A DNA stretch of 64,000 nucleotides from Spartinivicinus ruber (GTDB lineage Bacteria; Pseudomonadota; Gammaproteobacteria; Pseudomonadales; Zooshikellaceae): positions 2,579,001-2,643,000 of the forward strand of contig NZ_CP048878.1 of assembly GCF_011009015.1 (NCBI RefSeq), in the 5' to 3' direction. The translations under genes were made by a program, and so were the position numbers. The stretch's first letter is position 1. Every line of letters begins with the position of its first letter. Below are positions 1 to 8,266 of the stretch, in pieces. The notes under the pieces are model-generated. The model did not search any database and was not told the origin of the DNA. It worked only from the letters and a program-made list of their open reading frames with translations.

Positions 1-1
1 T

Positions 2-244
2 GCTGCAAAAGACTTGCAAGTGAGACCAAAAGATTTATTCCATTGGTTATCCGCCAATAAATGGATATATCGACGGCCTGGCAGTAGCTGGACGGCTTAC
101 CAGGATAAAATTCAGCGGGGGTTGCTAGAGCATAAAGTCACCGTGGTAAGCCGATCTGATGGCAGTGAAAAGACGGTGGAGCAGGTAAAAGTGACGCCAA
201 AGGGGTTGGTTAAGTTGTCAGAGCAGCTTTTGTCGGTGGCTTAG
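2..244 (+). CDS. C-terminal end of a phage antirepressor (KilAC domain), cut by the window edge
   Basis: The reading frame is open from base 2, so the gene starts upstream of the window and only about 80 C-terminal residues are visible. They read DLFHWLSANKWIYRR, then a W..Y block, and finish with QVKVTPKGLVKL, which is the pattern of the KilAC DNA-binding domain found at the C-terminus of phage antirepressors. Such proteins counter the prophage repressor or otherwise alter lysogeny control. A TTG at 14 could be read as a start, but the open frame before it and the domain layout argue against it. It is followed by a short hairpin and a membrane-protein gene. Confidence 0.72.
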   Translation, partial: AAKDLQVRPKDLFHWLSANKWIYRRPGSSWTAYQDKIQRGLLEHKVTVVSRSDGSEKTVEQVKVTPKGLVKLSEQLLSVA

Positions 245-280
245 CTTACCATTGCCAAATATGAGATAATCGTCTGAACT

Positions 281-305
281 TAGGCCCCGTAATGGGGCTG
301 TTTCC
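281..305 (+). terminator. GC-rich hairpin after the antirepressor gene
   Basis: GGCCCC, a five-base loop GTAAT and GGGGCT form a compact stem, followed by a T-rich stretch. It lies between the antirepressor stop and the GTG start at 317, so it probably ends antirepressor transcription. Confidence 0.55.
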
Positions 306-316
306 TTTGTTATTAG

Positions 317-793
317 GTGAATGTTTCTGTGCAGTACAAGAGTTATTTAAAACTGACTTTGTTGATGCCTGTTATTGGGCCACTTCTGGTTTGGGCAATG
401 ACATTTTTAATAGAACTGGTAATTAATCCTTCCTGGATTGAAGATGTTCAGGGTTATTTTTTCCTGAATTTAATAGGCTTGGTTTACTTGGCTATTCCTT
501 TCTTAATTGCCCTCATTCTCTGTTGGAGTAACTTGAAGGACCTTACGAATAAGCAGTCATTCAATTCAGTGTGTTTGTTTCCAGTCGTAGTGATTGTTTT
601 CACTTTACTCTATTTACCCATTTTTATATTAATGACGGGGAGCTTAGAAGTTCTTTTTAATATGCAATCTATACGCTTTATTATGTATGTATTAGGTCTA
701 GAGCTGCTCATGGGAGCACCTTGGGTTGTACTTTCACTCTTGCTTATTCCTGTATTAAAGCGAATTAGTTTTATAAAAACAGAAGAAAAATAA
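317..793 (+). CDS. Polytopic membrane protein of unknown function (prophage-associated)
   Basis: A protein of 158 residues with a GTG start and about four hydrophobic segments (near residues 12-34, 46-70, 84-108 and 120-150). No family is recognised. A clear paralogue lies at 33530-33985; both share the N-terminal pattern YKS/TS-CLKLTL-MPVIGP and the ending GAPWVVLSLL or GTPWIILSLL. In both places the gene sits just upstream of a Mu-like head protease gene or its remnant, so it belongs to the prophage rather than the host. It could be a lysis-linked or superinfection-exclusion membrane protein, but nothing in the sequence decides this. Confidence 0.7.
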   Translation: MNVSVQYKSYLKLTLLMPVIGPLLVWAMTFLIELVINPSWIEDVQGYFFLNLIGLVYLAIPFLIALILCWSNLKDLTNKQSFNSVCLFPVVVIVFTLLYLPIFILMTGSLEVLFNMQSIRFIMYVLGLELLMGAPWVVLSLLLIPVLKRISFIKTEEK

Positions 794-835
794 TTTCCCC
801 TAACACCTGCCTTCCGCCCGCATTACCCTGCGGGC
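794..835 (+). promoter_or_regulatory. Leader module 1: TTTCCCCTAAC plus start-site hairpin before the head protease
   Basis: TTTCCCCTAAC lies at 794-804, directly after the upstream stop codon. GCCCGCA (816-822) and TGCGGGC (829-835) form a perfect 7-bp stem that ends at the ATG at 836. The same layout recurs at 6787, 11173, 27271, 32090, 34714, 35898, 37353 and 41572. It may be a late promoter or activator site with a structured leader; which of these is inference. Confidence 0.6.
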
Positions 836-1813
836 ATGAACAATCAAACCATTGCACTTAACACCGAGTTAAACCCCATTCTCCAGGCCATCGAAGCCAG
901 CCAAGCCCCGCAGTGGGTGCAATTAATTCCGGCTGGCGTTGATGTCGTTGGCCGTGATGGCCGGGCCTGGCTCAATGATAACCCCCAAGCGATCGTGCGT
1001 GCCTTTAACAGTAGTGGGGTCGAGTTACCCATTGATATTGAGCACGCCACTGAGCACAAAGCACCAAAAGGCGAACCGGCCCCTGCAGTGGCCTGGGTCA
1101 AGCAGTTAGAGACCCGTGACGGCGGTAGTATCTGGGGTTTAGTCGCCTGGAACCGGGAGGGGGACGCGCTAGTCACCAGTAAGCAGTATCGGTACCTCTC
1201 GCCGGTTTTTTATTTTGAAAAAGACACCCGTCGTATTTCCCGGCTAACTTCGGTTGGCCTCACCAATAAACCCAATCTGGAATTAAAAGCACTGAATCAG
1301 CGCCAGACACAAGAGGAATCACCTATGGATGAAGCACTACTCGCCGCGTTGGGCCTGGCGCCTGGCGCGACTGTCGAGCAGGCCATTAATGCCATTAACC
1401 AACTGAAGGCCAATGAGCAGAAGGCGGTCAACCAACAACAAACGCCAGACCTGAATAAATTTGTGCCACGCTCAGATTACGATAAAGCGATTAACCGCGC
1501 CCAAAGCGCCGAGCTGGAAATTAAAAAACAGCAGGAAAAAGCCCTGAATGCTGAGATAGAAACGCTGATCGATAAGGCATTAAAAGACGGGGTGATTACC
1601 CCTGCCAGCGTGGAATACCATAAAAGCTGTTGCCGCCAGGAAAAAGGGCTGGAGTTATTTAAACAATTTATCCAGCAAGCCCCAAAAGTGGTGAAGGAGG
1701 TTGATAATTTCGATAAACCGCCACAGGGTTCCAGTGACCAACTGTCTGCTGAAGATAAAGCCGCTTGCCAATTTTTAGGGCTAACGGAAGAAGAATTTAA
1801 ATCCAATAAATAA
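836..1813 (+). CDS. Mu-like head maturation protease/scaffold (gpI family)
   Basis: A protein of 325 residues. Residues 20-160 match the phage Mu gpI-type protease region (pattern WVQLIPAG, then GRDGR, P-DIEHATE, and YRYLSPVF before RLTSVGLTN). The C-terminal half is rich in charged helices, as expected of the scaffold. In Mu-like phages this protein directs prohead assembly and trims head proteins. The start follows hairpin leader 1. Downstream come the split major head gene, gp35, gp36 and the morphogenesis gene, the usual Mu head order. An internal start at 1325 probably gives the free scaffold. Confidence 0.85.
   Translation: MNNQTIALNTELNPILQAIEASQAPQWVQLIPAGVDVVGRDGRAWLNDNPQAIVRAFNSSGVELPIDIEHATEHKAPKGEPAPAVAWVKQLETRDGGSIWGLVAWNREGDALVTSKQYRYLSPVFYFEKDTRRISRLTSVGLTNKPNLELKALNQRQTQEESPMDEALLAALGLAPGATVEQAINAINQLKANEQKAVNQQQTPDLNKFVPRSDYDKAINRAQSAELEIKKQQEKALNAEIETLIDKALKDGVITPASVEYHKSCCRQEKGLELFKQFIQQAPKVVKEVDNFDKPPQGSSDQLSAEDKAACQFLGLTEEEFKSNK
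1325..1813 (+). CDS. Nested in-frame scaffold protein (Mu gpZ-like) from an internal start
   Basis: An ATG at residue 164 of the protease gene is preceded by AGAGGA at 7-nt spacing, a better ribosome binding site than that of the full-length gene. The product, 162 residues starting MDEALLAALGLAPG, is alanine- and glutamine-rich and mostly helical. In phage Mu, gene Z lies inside gene I in the same way and encodes the scaffold; the assignment here rests on that parallel and on the visible ribosome binding site. Confidence 0.6.
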   Translation: MDEALLAALGLAPGATVEQAINAINQLKANEQKAVNQQQTPDLNKFVPRSDYDKAINRAQSAELEIKKQQEKALNAEIETLIDKALKDGVITPASVEYHKSCCRQEKGLELFKQFIQQAPKVVKEVDNFDKPPQGSSDQLSAEDKAACQFLGLTEEEFKSNK

Positions 1814-1869
1814 CCTGATTTAACGCTTGTTGTTCGCTGCACTGTTATTGCTAAAAAGGAAATCGATGA

Positions 1870-2169
1870 ATGGCCATCATTACCCCCCAGTTAATTAAAA
1901 GTTTATTTGCCGGCTATAAAGCCAACTACCAAAAAGGCTTGGGGATGGCGGCCCCTCAATACAAACAAATCGCCACGGTAATTCCCTCCAGCACCGCTAG
2001 CAATACCTACGGTTGGTTAGGGCAATGGCCAGGGTTTAGAGAATGGATTGGTGATCGGGTAATTAAATCCATGGAAGCCCATGGTTATCAGATCATGAAT
2101 AAACAATTTGAAAGTACCGTTGGCGTTAAACGTACCGATATTGAAGACGACAACTTAGGTATCCCTCTC
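1870..2169 (+). pseudogene. N-terminal part of Mu-like major head protein (gpT family), cut by IS3
   Basis: About 100 residues starting MAIITPQLIKSL, with AAPQY, the tryptophan-rich WLGQWPGFREWIG block and VGVKRTDIEDDNLGI, match the N-terminus of the Mu-type major head subunit. AAGGAA precedes the ATG by 8 nt. The frame is broken by the IS3 element that starts at 2170; the rest of the gene resumes at 3952. Without an intact major capsid protein this prophage cannot make heads unless the element is lost or another source supplies the protein. Confidence 0.82.
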
Positions 2170-3951
2170 TGTCAGGCTAGTTGTCGTTTTTATTCACTGA
2201 GATGACGACAGATAACTGATGGCTAAATATACCAAACAGCAAAAAGAAAATATCTTAAAGCTATTGCTCCCACCCGAAAATAAATCAGTCCCAGTGGTAC
2301 ACAAAATGACTGGCATTCCTCAGTCAACCCTGCATACTTGGAAAACCAAAGTGCGAAGTCAATCTGCCAACATGCCGAAAGAAACATCAAATCAAAGCTG
2401 GTCATCAGAACAAAGGCTTAATGTGATCATTGAGACAGCGGCCTTATCTCAAGCAGAGCTAGCAGCCTATTGCCGAAAAAAAGGGTTGTATGTTGAGCAA
2501 GTTGAGCAGTGGAAACAGGCATTTATTCAGCCAGAGCAACCCTCCCAGGAGCTAAAGAAAAGCTTGCAAGTGGAAAAGCAGCGGTGCCAACAACTTGAAA
2601 AAGAGCTAAAGCGAAAAGAAAAAGCACTGGCCGAAGCCGCGGCCCTGTTAGTCCTTCAAAAAAAAGCTCAGTCAATCTGGGGACCGGACGAGGAAGCCTA
2701 ACGTCGTATGCGGATAGGCAACAAACAGTTCAGTTAATTGGGGAAGCCACAACTGCAGGGGCTCGGCAATTTAAGGCCTGTGAAGTATTAGGGTTAACCC
2801 CGCGCACTTATCAACGGTGGCAGCAAGGCGGTGAGCTACAACCGGATGGCCGCACCACTGCACAGCGTCCATTGCCGCCTAATAAGCTGCCTCCCAATGT
2901 TCATCAACAGATGCGAGAAACGCTGAATTCACCGGAGTTTGCTGACCTCCCACCTTCTCAGATTGTGCCTAAATTAGCAGATCAAGGTGAGTATATTGCC
3001 AGTGAAGCCAGCTTTTATCGGCTCATGCGGGCAGAAGGGTTATCAACCCATCGAGGGAAGACCCAATCTCGTCAACCCAAACCGAAAACCACCCACACGG
3101 CGACAGGCCCTAATCAACTTTGGTGCTGGGATATCACTTGGTTGCCAGGTCCCGTCACCGGCATCTTTTTTTACCTGTATTTGATCCTTGATGTTTTCAG
3201 CCGCAAGGTGGTTGGCTGGGAGGTGCACGATTGTGAGCGTAGTAGCCTAGCGGCAGACTTAATACAGAAAGCCTTCTGGCGGGAAAATCTCCATAAAATT
3301 CACCAGCAGCCCCTGATATTACATTCAGATAATGGGAGTCCAATGAAGGGAAGCGCTTTACAAGTCAAACTCGCTGAACTTGGTATTGAGCCTTCTTATA
3401 GTCGACCGCGAGTTAGCAATGACAATGCTTATGCAGAGTCCATATTTAAGACCACTAAATACCGACCAGATTTCCCTCACCAAGGGTTTACCTCATTAGA
3501 AAGCGCTCAACGGTGGGTTGATCAATTTGTTCATTGGTATAACCATGAGCATCAGCATAGTGGATTAAAGTTTGTAACACCGGTACAACGCCATACAGGT
3601 GAAGACCTAGTTATTTTAAGCCGGCGGAAACAGGTTTATGAGCAAGCTAAAGCAGCTTCCCCTAACCGATGGAGTGGGAATATACGAAACTGGGAGTTGG
3701 CAGATGAAGTCCACTTAAACCCTGAGAGAAATCAAACTCGTTAATATCCATTTAAAACTGTGCAACTCCCCTCTTTAATTGAAGCTGCTGAGGATGGATG
3801 CTTTGCATCGCAAGGCGTCCACCAGAAGGAGCAATGGGTGTTGTCTGTGTTATTAATAATTAGCCCTAAATTGATTATTAATATTTATTATGCCTCACGT
3901 TTTGAGATAGCTCGATGAAGATAAGAAGATAACACGACAACTACGTTGACA
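2170..3951 (+). mobile_element. IS3-family insertion sequence inside the major head gene
   Basis: The ends are imperfect inverted repeats: TGTCAGGCTAGTTGTCG on the left and, read inward from the right, TGTCAACGTAGTTGTCG. They begin with TG and end with CA as in IS3 elements. Between them lie two transposase reading frames joined by an A-run. No clean target duplication is seen; the flanks instead share AAC-N3-GGTAT, which suggests later rearrangement at the junction. About 200 bp of non-coding sequence separates the transposase stop from the right end. Confidence 0.8.
2219..3744 (+). CDS. IS3-family transposase OrfAB, expressed through -1 frameshifting
   Basis: OrfA (2219-2701) carries an N-terminal helix-turn-helix and a C-terminal coiled coil. 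OrfB is open in the -1 frame from before 2660 to 3744 and holds the integrase core: WCWDITWLPG (first D), ILHSDNGSPM (second D) and the DNAYAES block with E, so the DDE triad looks complete. The overlap contains A AAA AAA G at 2659-2666, a standard -1 slippery site, so the active product is probably the fused OrfAB. Nothing in the frames looks decayed, so the element may still move. Confidence 0.82.
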
Positions 3952-4590
3952 AACACCGGTATTTATGCGCCGATGTTTCAGGAGATGGGGCGGGCAACCT
4001 CCGCATTTCCGGATGAGCTGACGTTCCCTTTATTACAAGCGGGTTTTGCTGAGACTTGTTACGACGGCCAATATTTCTTTGATAATGATCACCCAGTCAA
4101 TACCCAAGTTGATGGGCAGGGCACGGATAATAGCGTGTCGAATATCATTAAAGATGATGCTTACCAAGGCCCCACTTGGTATTTAATGGACACCAGCCGT
4201 GCGATTAAACCGATTATTTTCCAAGAGCGGAAAAAGCCCAAGTTTGTGCCGATGACCAAAGAAGAAGACGAGTCTGTCTTTATGCGGGGCGAATACCGTT
4301 ATGGGGTAGACCTGCGTTGTAATGTCGGCTTTGGTTTCTGGCAAATGGCCATTGCGGTACAAGCGGAATTTGGTCTGGACAGTCTCTGGGAAGCCAAGGC
4401 CAGAATGTCAGAATTTAAAGCCGACGGGGGTCGTCCATTGGATTTAAGTCCGAATTTAATTGTTGCCCCGGCCACTCTGGAGAAAAAAATCACCCAAACC
4501 CTTAGCCGGGAATTAATTCAGGAAGGCAACACCACGGTTTCCAATGAATTAAAAGGGGCCTTCAGTACTTTAATTTCTCGTCGTCTGTAA
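3952..4590 (+). pseudogene. C-terminal part of Mu-like major head protein (gpT family)
   Basis: This fragment continues the gene broken at 2169. It reads GIYAPMFQEMGRATSAFPDEL, then GFAETCYDGQYFFDNDHPV, the conserved middle of Mu-type major head proteins, and runs to a natural C-terminus at 4590. A TTG at 3946 in the IS end could start translation, but the product would lack the N-terminal arm. Codon use matches the neighbouring head genes, consistent with a recent split. Confidence 0.82.
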
Positions 4591-4666
4591 ATCATTGGTA
4601 GCCATTGCCACCTAAAAACGAGTGAGGTTGTCCGTTTTGCGGGTGGATTTTTTTAAGGAAATAATT

Positions 4667-5050
4667 ATGCCTGAAGGTTATTTAATTCGCGCCAAACAAA
4701 AGCCGGGGTTTCGTCGCTGTGGTCGCTATTTTTCCGCAGAAGGGACGGTCATCACCAAAACAGAGTTGGAGCCAGCGCTATTTGCGCGACTTAAAGCGGA
4801 GCCCATGTTGATTATCGAGCAAGGGGATTTTACTGCGTTAGCTGAAAAAGCTGAAGTAGAAAATACCTCACCTGACGCCTTGGAAGAAATGATCGAAGTG
4901 ATTGGCATGTTGGATGCCAATCGCGATGAAGAGGACTGGTCAAAAGACGGTAAACCCAAGGTGGAGGCGATTGAAGGACTACTTAACCAGGATATTTCCG
5001 CAGCCCAGCGGAATGAAGCCTGGAAAATTTACCAGACCCGAGTCAAATGA
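4667..5050 (+). CDS. Mu gp35-like phage protein
   Basis: A protein of 127 residues. The start chosen is ATG 4667 (MPEGYLIRAKQKPGFRRCG), preceded by AAGGAA at 7 nt; a longer frame upstream lacks a ribosome binding site. The N-terminal half has the pattern FRRCGRYF...TVI..TELEP..FARLKAEPML, and the C-terminal part an acidic helical segment ending in KIYQTRVK, as in the HI1506/Mu gp35 group found between the major head gene and gp36. Its role in head assembly is not well defined. It overlaps gp36 by 4 bp, showing translational coupling. Confidence 0.72.
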   Translation: MPEGYLIRAKQKPGFRRCGRYFSAEGTVITKTELEPALFARLKAEPMLIIEQGDFTALAEKAEVENTSPDALEEMIEVIGMLDANRDEEDWSKDGKPKVEAIEGLLNQDISAAQRNEAWKIYQTRVK

Positions 5051-5463
5051 TGTACGCCACGGAACAAGCCATTATTGACCGATACGGTAACGATGCGCTT
5101 TATATCGTGGCGGATCGGGATAAAGACGACCAGTTGGATCACTTGGCCATTGAATATGCCTTAGCGGATGCCAGTGCCCATATTGATTTATACCTCACTG
5201 GTCGTTATACCCTGCCTTTAAAACAAACCTCTGCATTACTCACTCGCCTCTGTGTTGATATTGCCCTGTATTGGTTGGGTGAAGATCGCGGTGGTGCCTC
5301 CGAAGAACGACGAAAGCGGTTTGAAGATGCGGAAAAAACCTTGGCTAAAATCGGCAGTGGTGAAGTCAAACTCACCGTTGACTCTCCCTCCTCAAATTCC
5401 ACTGGTATTGCATTTACGGCCAGCCAACGCCAATTCAGTCGCCAGTCACTGAAGGGGTTTTAA
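5047..5463 (+). CDS. Mu gp36-like head-tail protein (DUF1320)
   Basis: A protein of 138 residues beginning MMYATEQAIIDRYG, with the DUF1320 pattern of ASAHIDLYLTGRYTLPL followed by LTRLCVDIALYWLG and RRKRFEDAEKTLAKI. These proteins act at the head-tail junction in Mu-like phages. The start overlaps the previous stop as ATGATG; the next gene starts at 5463 on the last base of this stop codon. Position and length are typical of the family. Confidence 0.85.
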   Translation: MMYATEQAIIDRYGNDALYIVADRDKDDQLDHLAIEYALADASAHIDLYLTGRYTLPLKQTSALLTRLCVDIALYWLGEDRGGASEERRKRFEDAEKTLAKIGSGEVKLTVDSPSSNSTGIAFTASQRQFSRQSLKGF

Positions 5464-5969
5464 TGGCAGGCACGGGCTTAGATATTTATATCCGAGGAAT
5501 AGACCGGCTAAACCGGTTAATTGAACGCCTGCAAGCATTAGGCTCTGCCAATAGTGAAATACTGGATGTACTGGGTGCTCTGGTAGAAGACCAAACCCGT
5601 CGTCGAATTGAAGAAGAGCAAACCGCACCGGATGGCACCCCTTGGCCCGCTTGGTCATCCGGTTATGAAGCGACACGCCATGGCAACCAAGGGTTACTCC
5701 AGGGTGAAGGCCATTTACTCGATAGCATTAATTATGTGGTGGGCATGGATGATGTGTCGGTGGAAACTAATTTACTTTATGCGGCTATCCATCAGTATGG
5801 GGGTACCATTAAGCCCAAGAATGGAAAATATTTAGCGTTTCAACTAGGCAGCCAAACCATCTTTGCTAAAGAGGTGACCATACCGGCTCGACCTTTTTTA
5901 GGGTTATCCGATGATAACCAGGATGAGATCGAGCAGGCGTTGGTGGATTGGGTGGAGGGGTTGGTTTGA
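5463..5969 (+). CDS. Phage virion morphogenesis protein (Mu gpG / P2 gpS family)
   Basis: A protein of 168 residues with the family features: N-terminal helix, RRRIEEEQTAPDGTPWPAW, RHGNQGLLQGEGHLLDSI, YAAIHQYGGTI and the ending IPARPFLGLSDDNQDEI. Members are tail completion or head-tail joining factors. It overlaps gp36 by one base (TAATG) and is the last gene of the first head block. The next gene is an AT-rich insertion, after which the gp37 gene opens a new block with its own leader. Confidence 0.87.
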   Translation: MAGTGLDIYIRGIDRLNRLIERLQALGSANSEILDVLGALVEDQTRRRIEEEQTAPDGTPWPAWSSGYEATRHGNQGLLQGEGHLLDSINYVVGMDDVSVETNLLYAAIHQYGGTIKPKNGKYLAFQLGSQTIFAKEVTIPARPFLGLSDDNQDEIEQALVDWVEGLV

Positions 5970-6018
5970 AAGTTTATTTATATATAATTTTTTACTTTTC
6001 ACTAATAAGGACATAGTA

Positions 6019-6786
6019 ATGGTTAGTATGTTAGAAAACGTTAAGTTCCAAGTTAACAAGTATGTATATTTGAATAAAAAAGATTATGCTTTTGTTTTGA
6101 TAGCTTTTACATCAACCATTTTAATGTTTTTTCTTGATAAGGTTGAAATTATACCAAGTTATTTTTATACAAAAGCTCTTCATGACTTGGTTTTTGATCA
6201 TATTCCAATGAATAGTATATTGATGTTATTTTGTGTGGTTGTATTGGTTGAAAGTATTTCTTTTTTGTTTAGAGGGATTGTTGGTAAGGAAGTGTTTGTT
6301 TCTTTCAATCAGCATGTAATTGATATTTTGATGAAAATATCATCGCTTGCCTTTTTTTCGGCATTAGGTTGTTCTATTGGAATTCTAGTGATTTATTTGA
6401 TAGAAGGATTGGAGTATTACTTTTATGGAGTAAAAATAATGCTTAAGCTATGTTTTGGAGTTTTAACTATTTCTTTTTTTGCTAAATTTATAAGTGAAAA
6501 ATCCAATGAACTTTATGAGGCTATACCTAAAGCTATAGTTTTTTTGGGAGTGTTGATGTATTTATATTTAGGAATTGATTCCTCTATAAAAAAACACACA
6601 GAAGTGGACTATAAGGTTGCTCTGCAAGTAAAACAGTATGAAAGACTAATAGAATACTCTGAGCTTCTTATGAAAGTTAAAAAAGATTCAAATTATGAAA
6701 TTGATAATATAGTTCGTACAGCTCTTGAGGAAAAGCTTGATGACCTTAGAAAAAATGAGTTATCAAACATAAAGCAGTTTAAATAA
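6019..6786 (+). CDS. AT-rich membrane protein inserted between head genes (phage moron)
   Basis: A protein of 255 residues, start ATG 6019 (MVSMLENVKF) after a weak AAGGA site; an earlier in-frame extension overlaps the previous gene and is less likely. It has about five hydrophobic segments (near residues 20-38, 65-85, 110-135, 140-165 and 170-190) and a charged, coiled C-terminus from about 205. Base composition is much richer in A and T than the adjacent head genes, the mark of a separately acquired moron. No family is recognised. Leader 2 begins right after its stop. Confidence 0.7.
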   Translation: MVSMLENVKFQVNKYVYLNKKDYAFVLIAFTSTILMFFLDKVEIIPSYFYTKALHDLVFDHIPMNSILMLFCVVVLVESISFLFRGIVGKEVFVSFNQHVIDILMKISSLAFFSALGCSIGILVIYLIEGLEYYFYGVKIMLKLCFGVLTISFFAKFISEKSNELYEAIPKAIVFLGVLMYLYLGIDSSIKKHTEVDYKVALQVKQYERLIEYSELLMKVKKDSNYEIDNIVRTALEEKLDDLRKNELSNIKQFK

Positions 6787-6829
6787 TTTCCCCTAACTCC
6801 TCCGCTCCTGTTCCCATATAACAGGAGCC
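6787..6829 (+). promoter_or_regulatory. Leader module 2: TTTCCCCTAAC plus RBS hairpin before gp37
   Basis: TTTCCCCTAAC at 6787-6797 follows the upstream TAA directly. GCTCCTGTT (6804-6812) pairs perfectly with AACAGGAGC (6820-6828) around a 7-nt loop. The 3' arm contains the AGGAG ribosome binding site and ends one base before the ATG at 6830, so the stem would hide the site in RNA. Two decayed copies with the same hairpin lie at 35898 and 37353. Confidence 0.65.
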
Positions 6830-7366
6830 ATGCAAATCAATCAATTACTCTCAGCCATTACCCAAACCATCCACAGTCATTTACCTGACTTGAAGGATGT
6901 ATCCACCCATGCGGGGCGCTTTGACCTGGGCGAGGTAAAGCGGGTTGCCAACCACACACCTACCGTCAAAGTGGCCTTAATGGAAGCCCGCGATTTTAAA
7001 CCAGTTGAAACCGAGCAGCGGGATGTCAGCCTACGATTAGCGGCGTTTGTGATGGTCAGCGACAGCCGTAAATTACCCAAGGATGAGGCGGCCATCAATA
7101 TCATTGAAGCCCTGAGTCTATTAATTGCGGAACAACGCTGGGGCATGGATGGTGTGTTAGCCGCCAACGGGATTAAAGCCAGTAATTTATATAGCAGCCA
7201 AACGGACCGGCAGGGATTAGCGATTTGGGGGATTACTTGGGATCAAGTGATGCGCCTTAAAAGCAGTATTTGGCAGCCGAATCAGACGTTTCCTTCCCGT
7301 TTATATGTGGCTGATGAACCATCGGAATATGGCCAGGAGGATGCGTATGACTTACTCCATGAATGA
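6830..7366 (+). CDS. Mu gp37-like protein (DUF1834)
   Basis: A protein of 178 residues: MQINQLLSAI, then VKVALMEARDF, AAFVMVSDSRKLP, AINIIEALSLLIAEQRWG and GLAIWGITWDQ, the conserved run of the DUF1834/gp37 family of Mu-like phages, placed just before the tail genes. It is probably a tail terminator or joining component. Two damaged copies of the same gene lie at 35898 and 37353 in the ghost prophage. The start is set by leader 2, and the stop overlaps the V gene. Confidence 0.84.
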   Translation: MQINQLLSAITQTIHSHLPDLKDVSTHAGRFDLGEVKRVANHTPTVKVALMEARDFKPVETEQRDVSLRLAAFVMVSDSRKLPKDEAAINIIEALSLLIAEQRWGMDGVLAANGIKASNLYSSQTDRQGLAIWGITWDQVMRLKSSIWQPNQTFPSRLYVADEPSEYGQEDAYDLLHE

Positions 7367-7931
7367 TGTGTTATTTCGCCTGACGGAATTAGAACGGCAA
7401 CTGGCGAATTTAATTTTAATTGGCACTGTCTCGGAGGTGGATTATGACCGTTCATTAGTGCAAGTCACTTCAGGCGAACTCATTACCGGTTGGTTGCCCT
7501 GGATTACTTATCGGGCAGCAAAAGATGTCAGTTATTGGGCACCGGAAATCAGTGAACAGGTGGTGGTGTTAAATCCCCAGGGTGAACCGGCATTGGGTGT
7601 TGTATTACCCGCGCTTTATCAGAATAAATTTCCTGCCTTAGAACAACGGCCCAGTATCCATCGGGTGACGTATGCGGATGGAGCGGTGATGGAATACGAC
7701 CGGGAGGTTAACCGGTTGGTCGTGAATTTACCCACGGCAGGTACCGTTCATATTATCAGCCCATCAGGCGTCACTATCGAAGGCGATGTCTATGTAGAGG
7801 GACAGATCAAAGCTACCCAGGACATCATTGACCACACCCGCAGTATGCAAGGGGACCGGGACATTTATAACAGCCATCAACATGATGTCGTGGGTCACAG
7901 TACCGCTGTGCCCACTGGAGCTAAACAATAA
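7347..7931 (+). CDS. Baseplate spike protein (P2 gpV family)
   Basis: A protein of 194 residues beginning MTYSMNDVLFRLTELERQLANL. The start ATG 7347 has GGAGG at 6-nt spacing; earlier in-frame codons lie within gp37. It shows the gpV pattern: IGTVSEVDYDRSLVQVTSGE, TGWLPWITYRAAKD, QVVVLNPQGEPALGVVLPALY, and a C-terminal beta region ending NSHQHDVVG with the HxH that binds iron at the spike tip. The protein punctures the outer membrane on infection. It begins the V-W-J-I baseplate operon, whose genes overlap. Confidence 0.9.
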   Translation: MTYSMNDVLFRLTELERQLANLILIGTVSEVDYDRSLVQVTSGELITGWLPWITYRAAKDVSYWAPEISEQVVVLNPQGEPALGVVLPALYQNKFPALEQRPSIHRVTYADGAVMEYDREVNRLVVNLPTAGTVHIISPSGVTIEGDVYVEGQIKATQDIIDHTRSMQGDRDIYNSHQHDVVGHSTAVPTGAKQ

Positions 7932-8266
7932 TGCACGGCATTGATCGGGTAACGGGTAAGCGATTAAAAGGCCATGCCCATTTAAAACAATCCATTCAGG
8001 ATATTTTAACTACACCCATTGGCAGCCGAATCATGCGTCGCGACTACGGGAGTCGGCTATTTGAACTCATCGATGCACCAATTAACCCCGAAACCATTAC
8101 CGACATTTACGCAGCGACAGCCGAAGCCCTGGACCGTTGGGAACCCCGTTTTCGCCTGGAACAGATCCAAGTACATGACATTCGGGGTGGACAAATTACC
8201 GTGACGCTCAGCGGTGAATATCGCCCTGATGGACAATTAATTACGTTGGAAGGCTTAATCCTATGA
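7931..8266 (+). CDS. Baseplate wedge protein (P2 gpW / T4 gp25 family)
   Basis: A protein of 111 residues with the gp25-like pattern HLKQSIQDILTTPIGSRIMRRDYGSRLFELID, then RWEPRF and VTLSGEYRPDG. It forms part of the baseplate wedge. The stop of V and this ATG share a base (TAATG), and the end overlaps the J start by 4 bp, so the three are translationally coupled. Confidence 0.92.
   Translation: MHGIDRVTGKRLKGHAHLKQSIQDILTTPIGSRIMRRDYGSRLFELIDAPINPETITDIYAATAEALDRWEPRFRLEQIQVHDIRGGQITVTLSGEYRPDGQLITLEGLIL

Noticed and set aside
844-1842. Minus-strand open frames opposite the head protease
   Set aside because: They mirror the codons of a well-matched Mu-type gene and have no ribosome binding sites.
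2219-2701. Stand-alone HTH regulator in the prophage
   Set aside because: It is OrfA of the IS3 element, followed by OrfB with a frameshift signal.
4622-4666. Longer gp35 start at 4622
   Set aside because: No ribosome binding site and non-conserved residues; ATG 4667 has AAGGAA.
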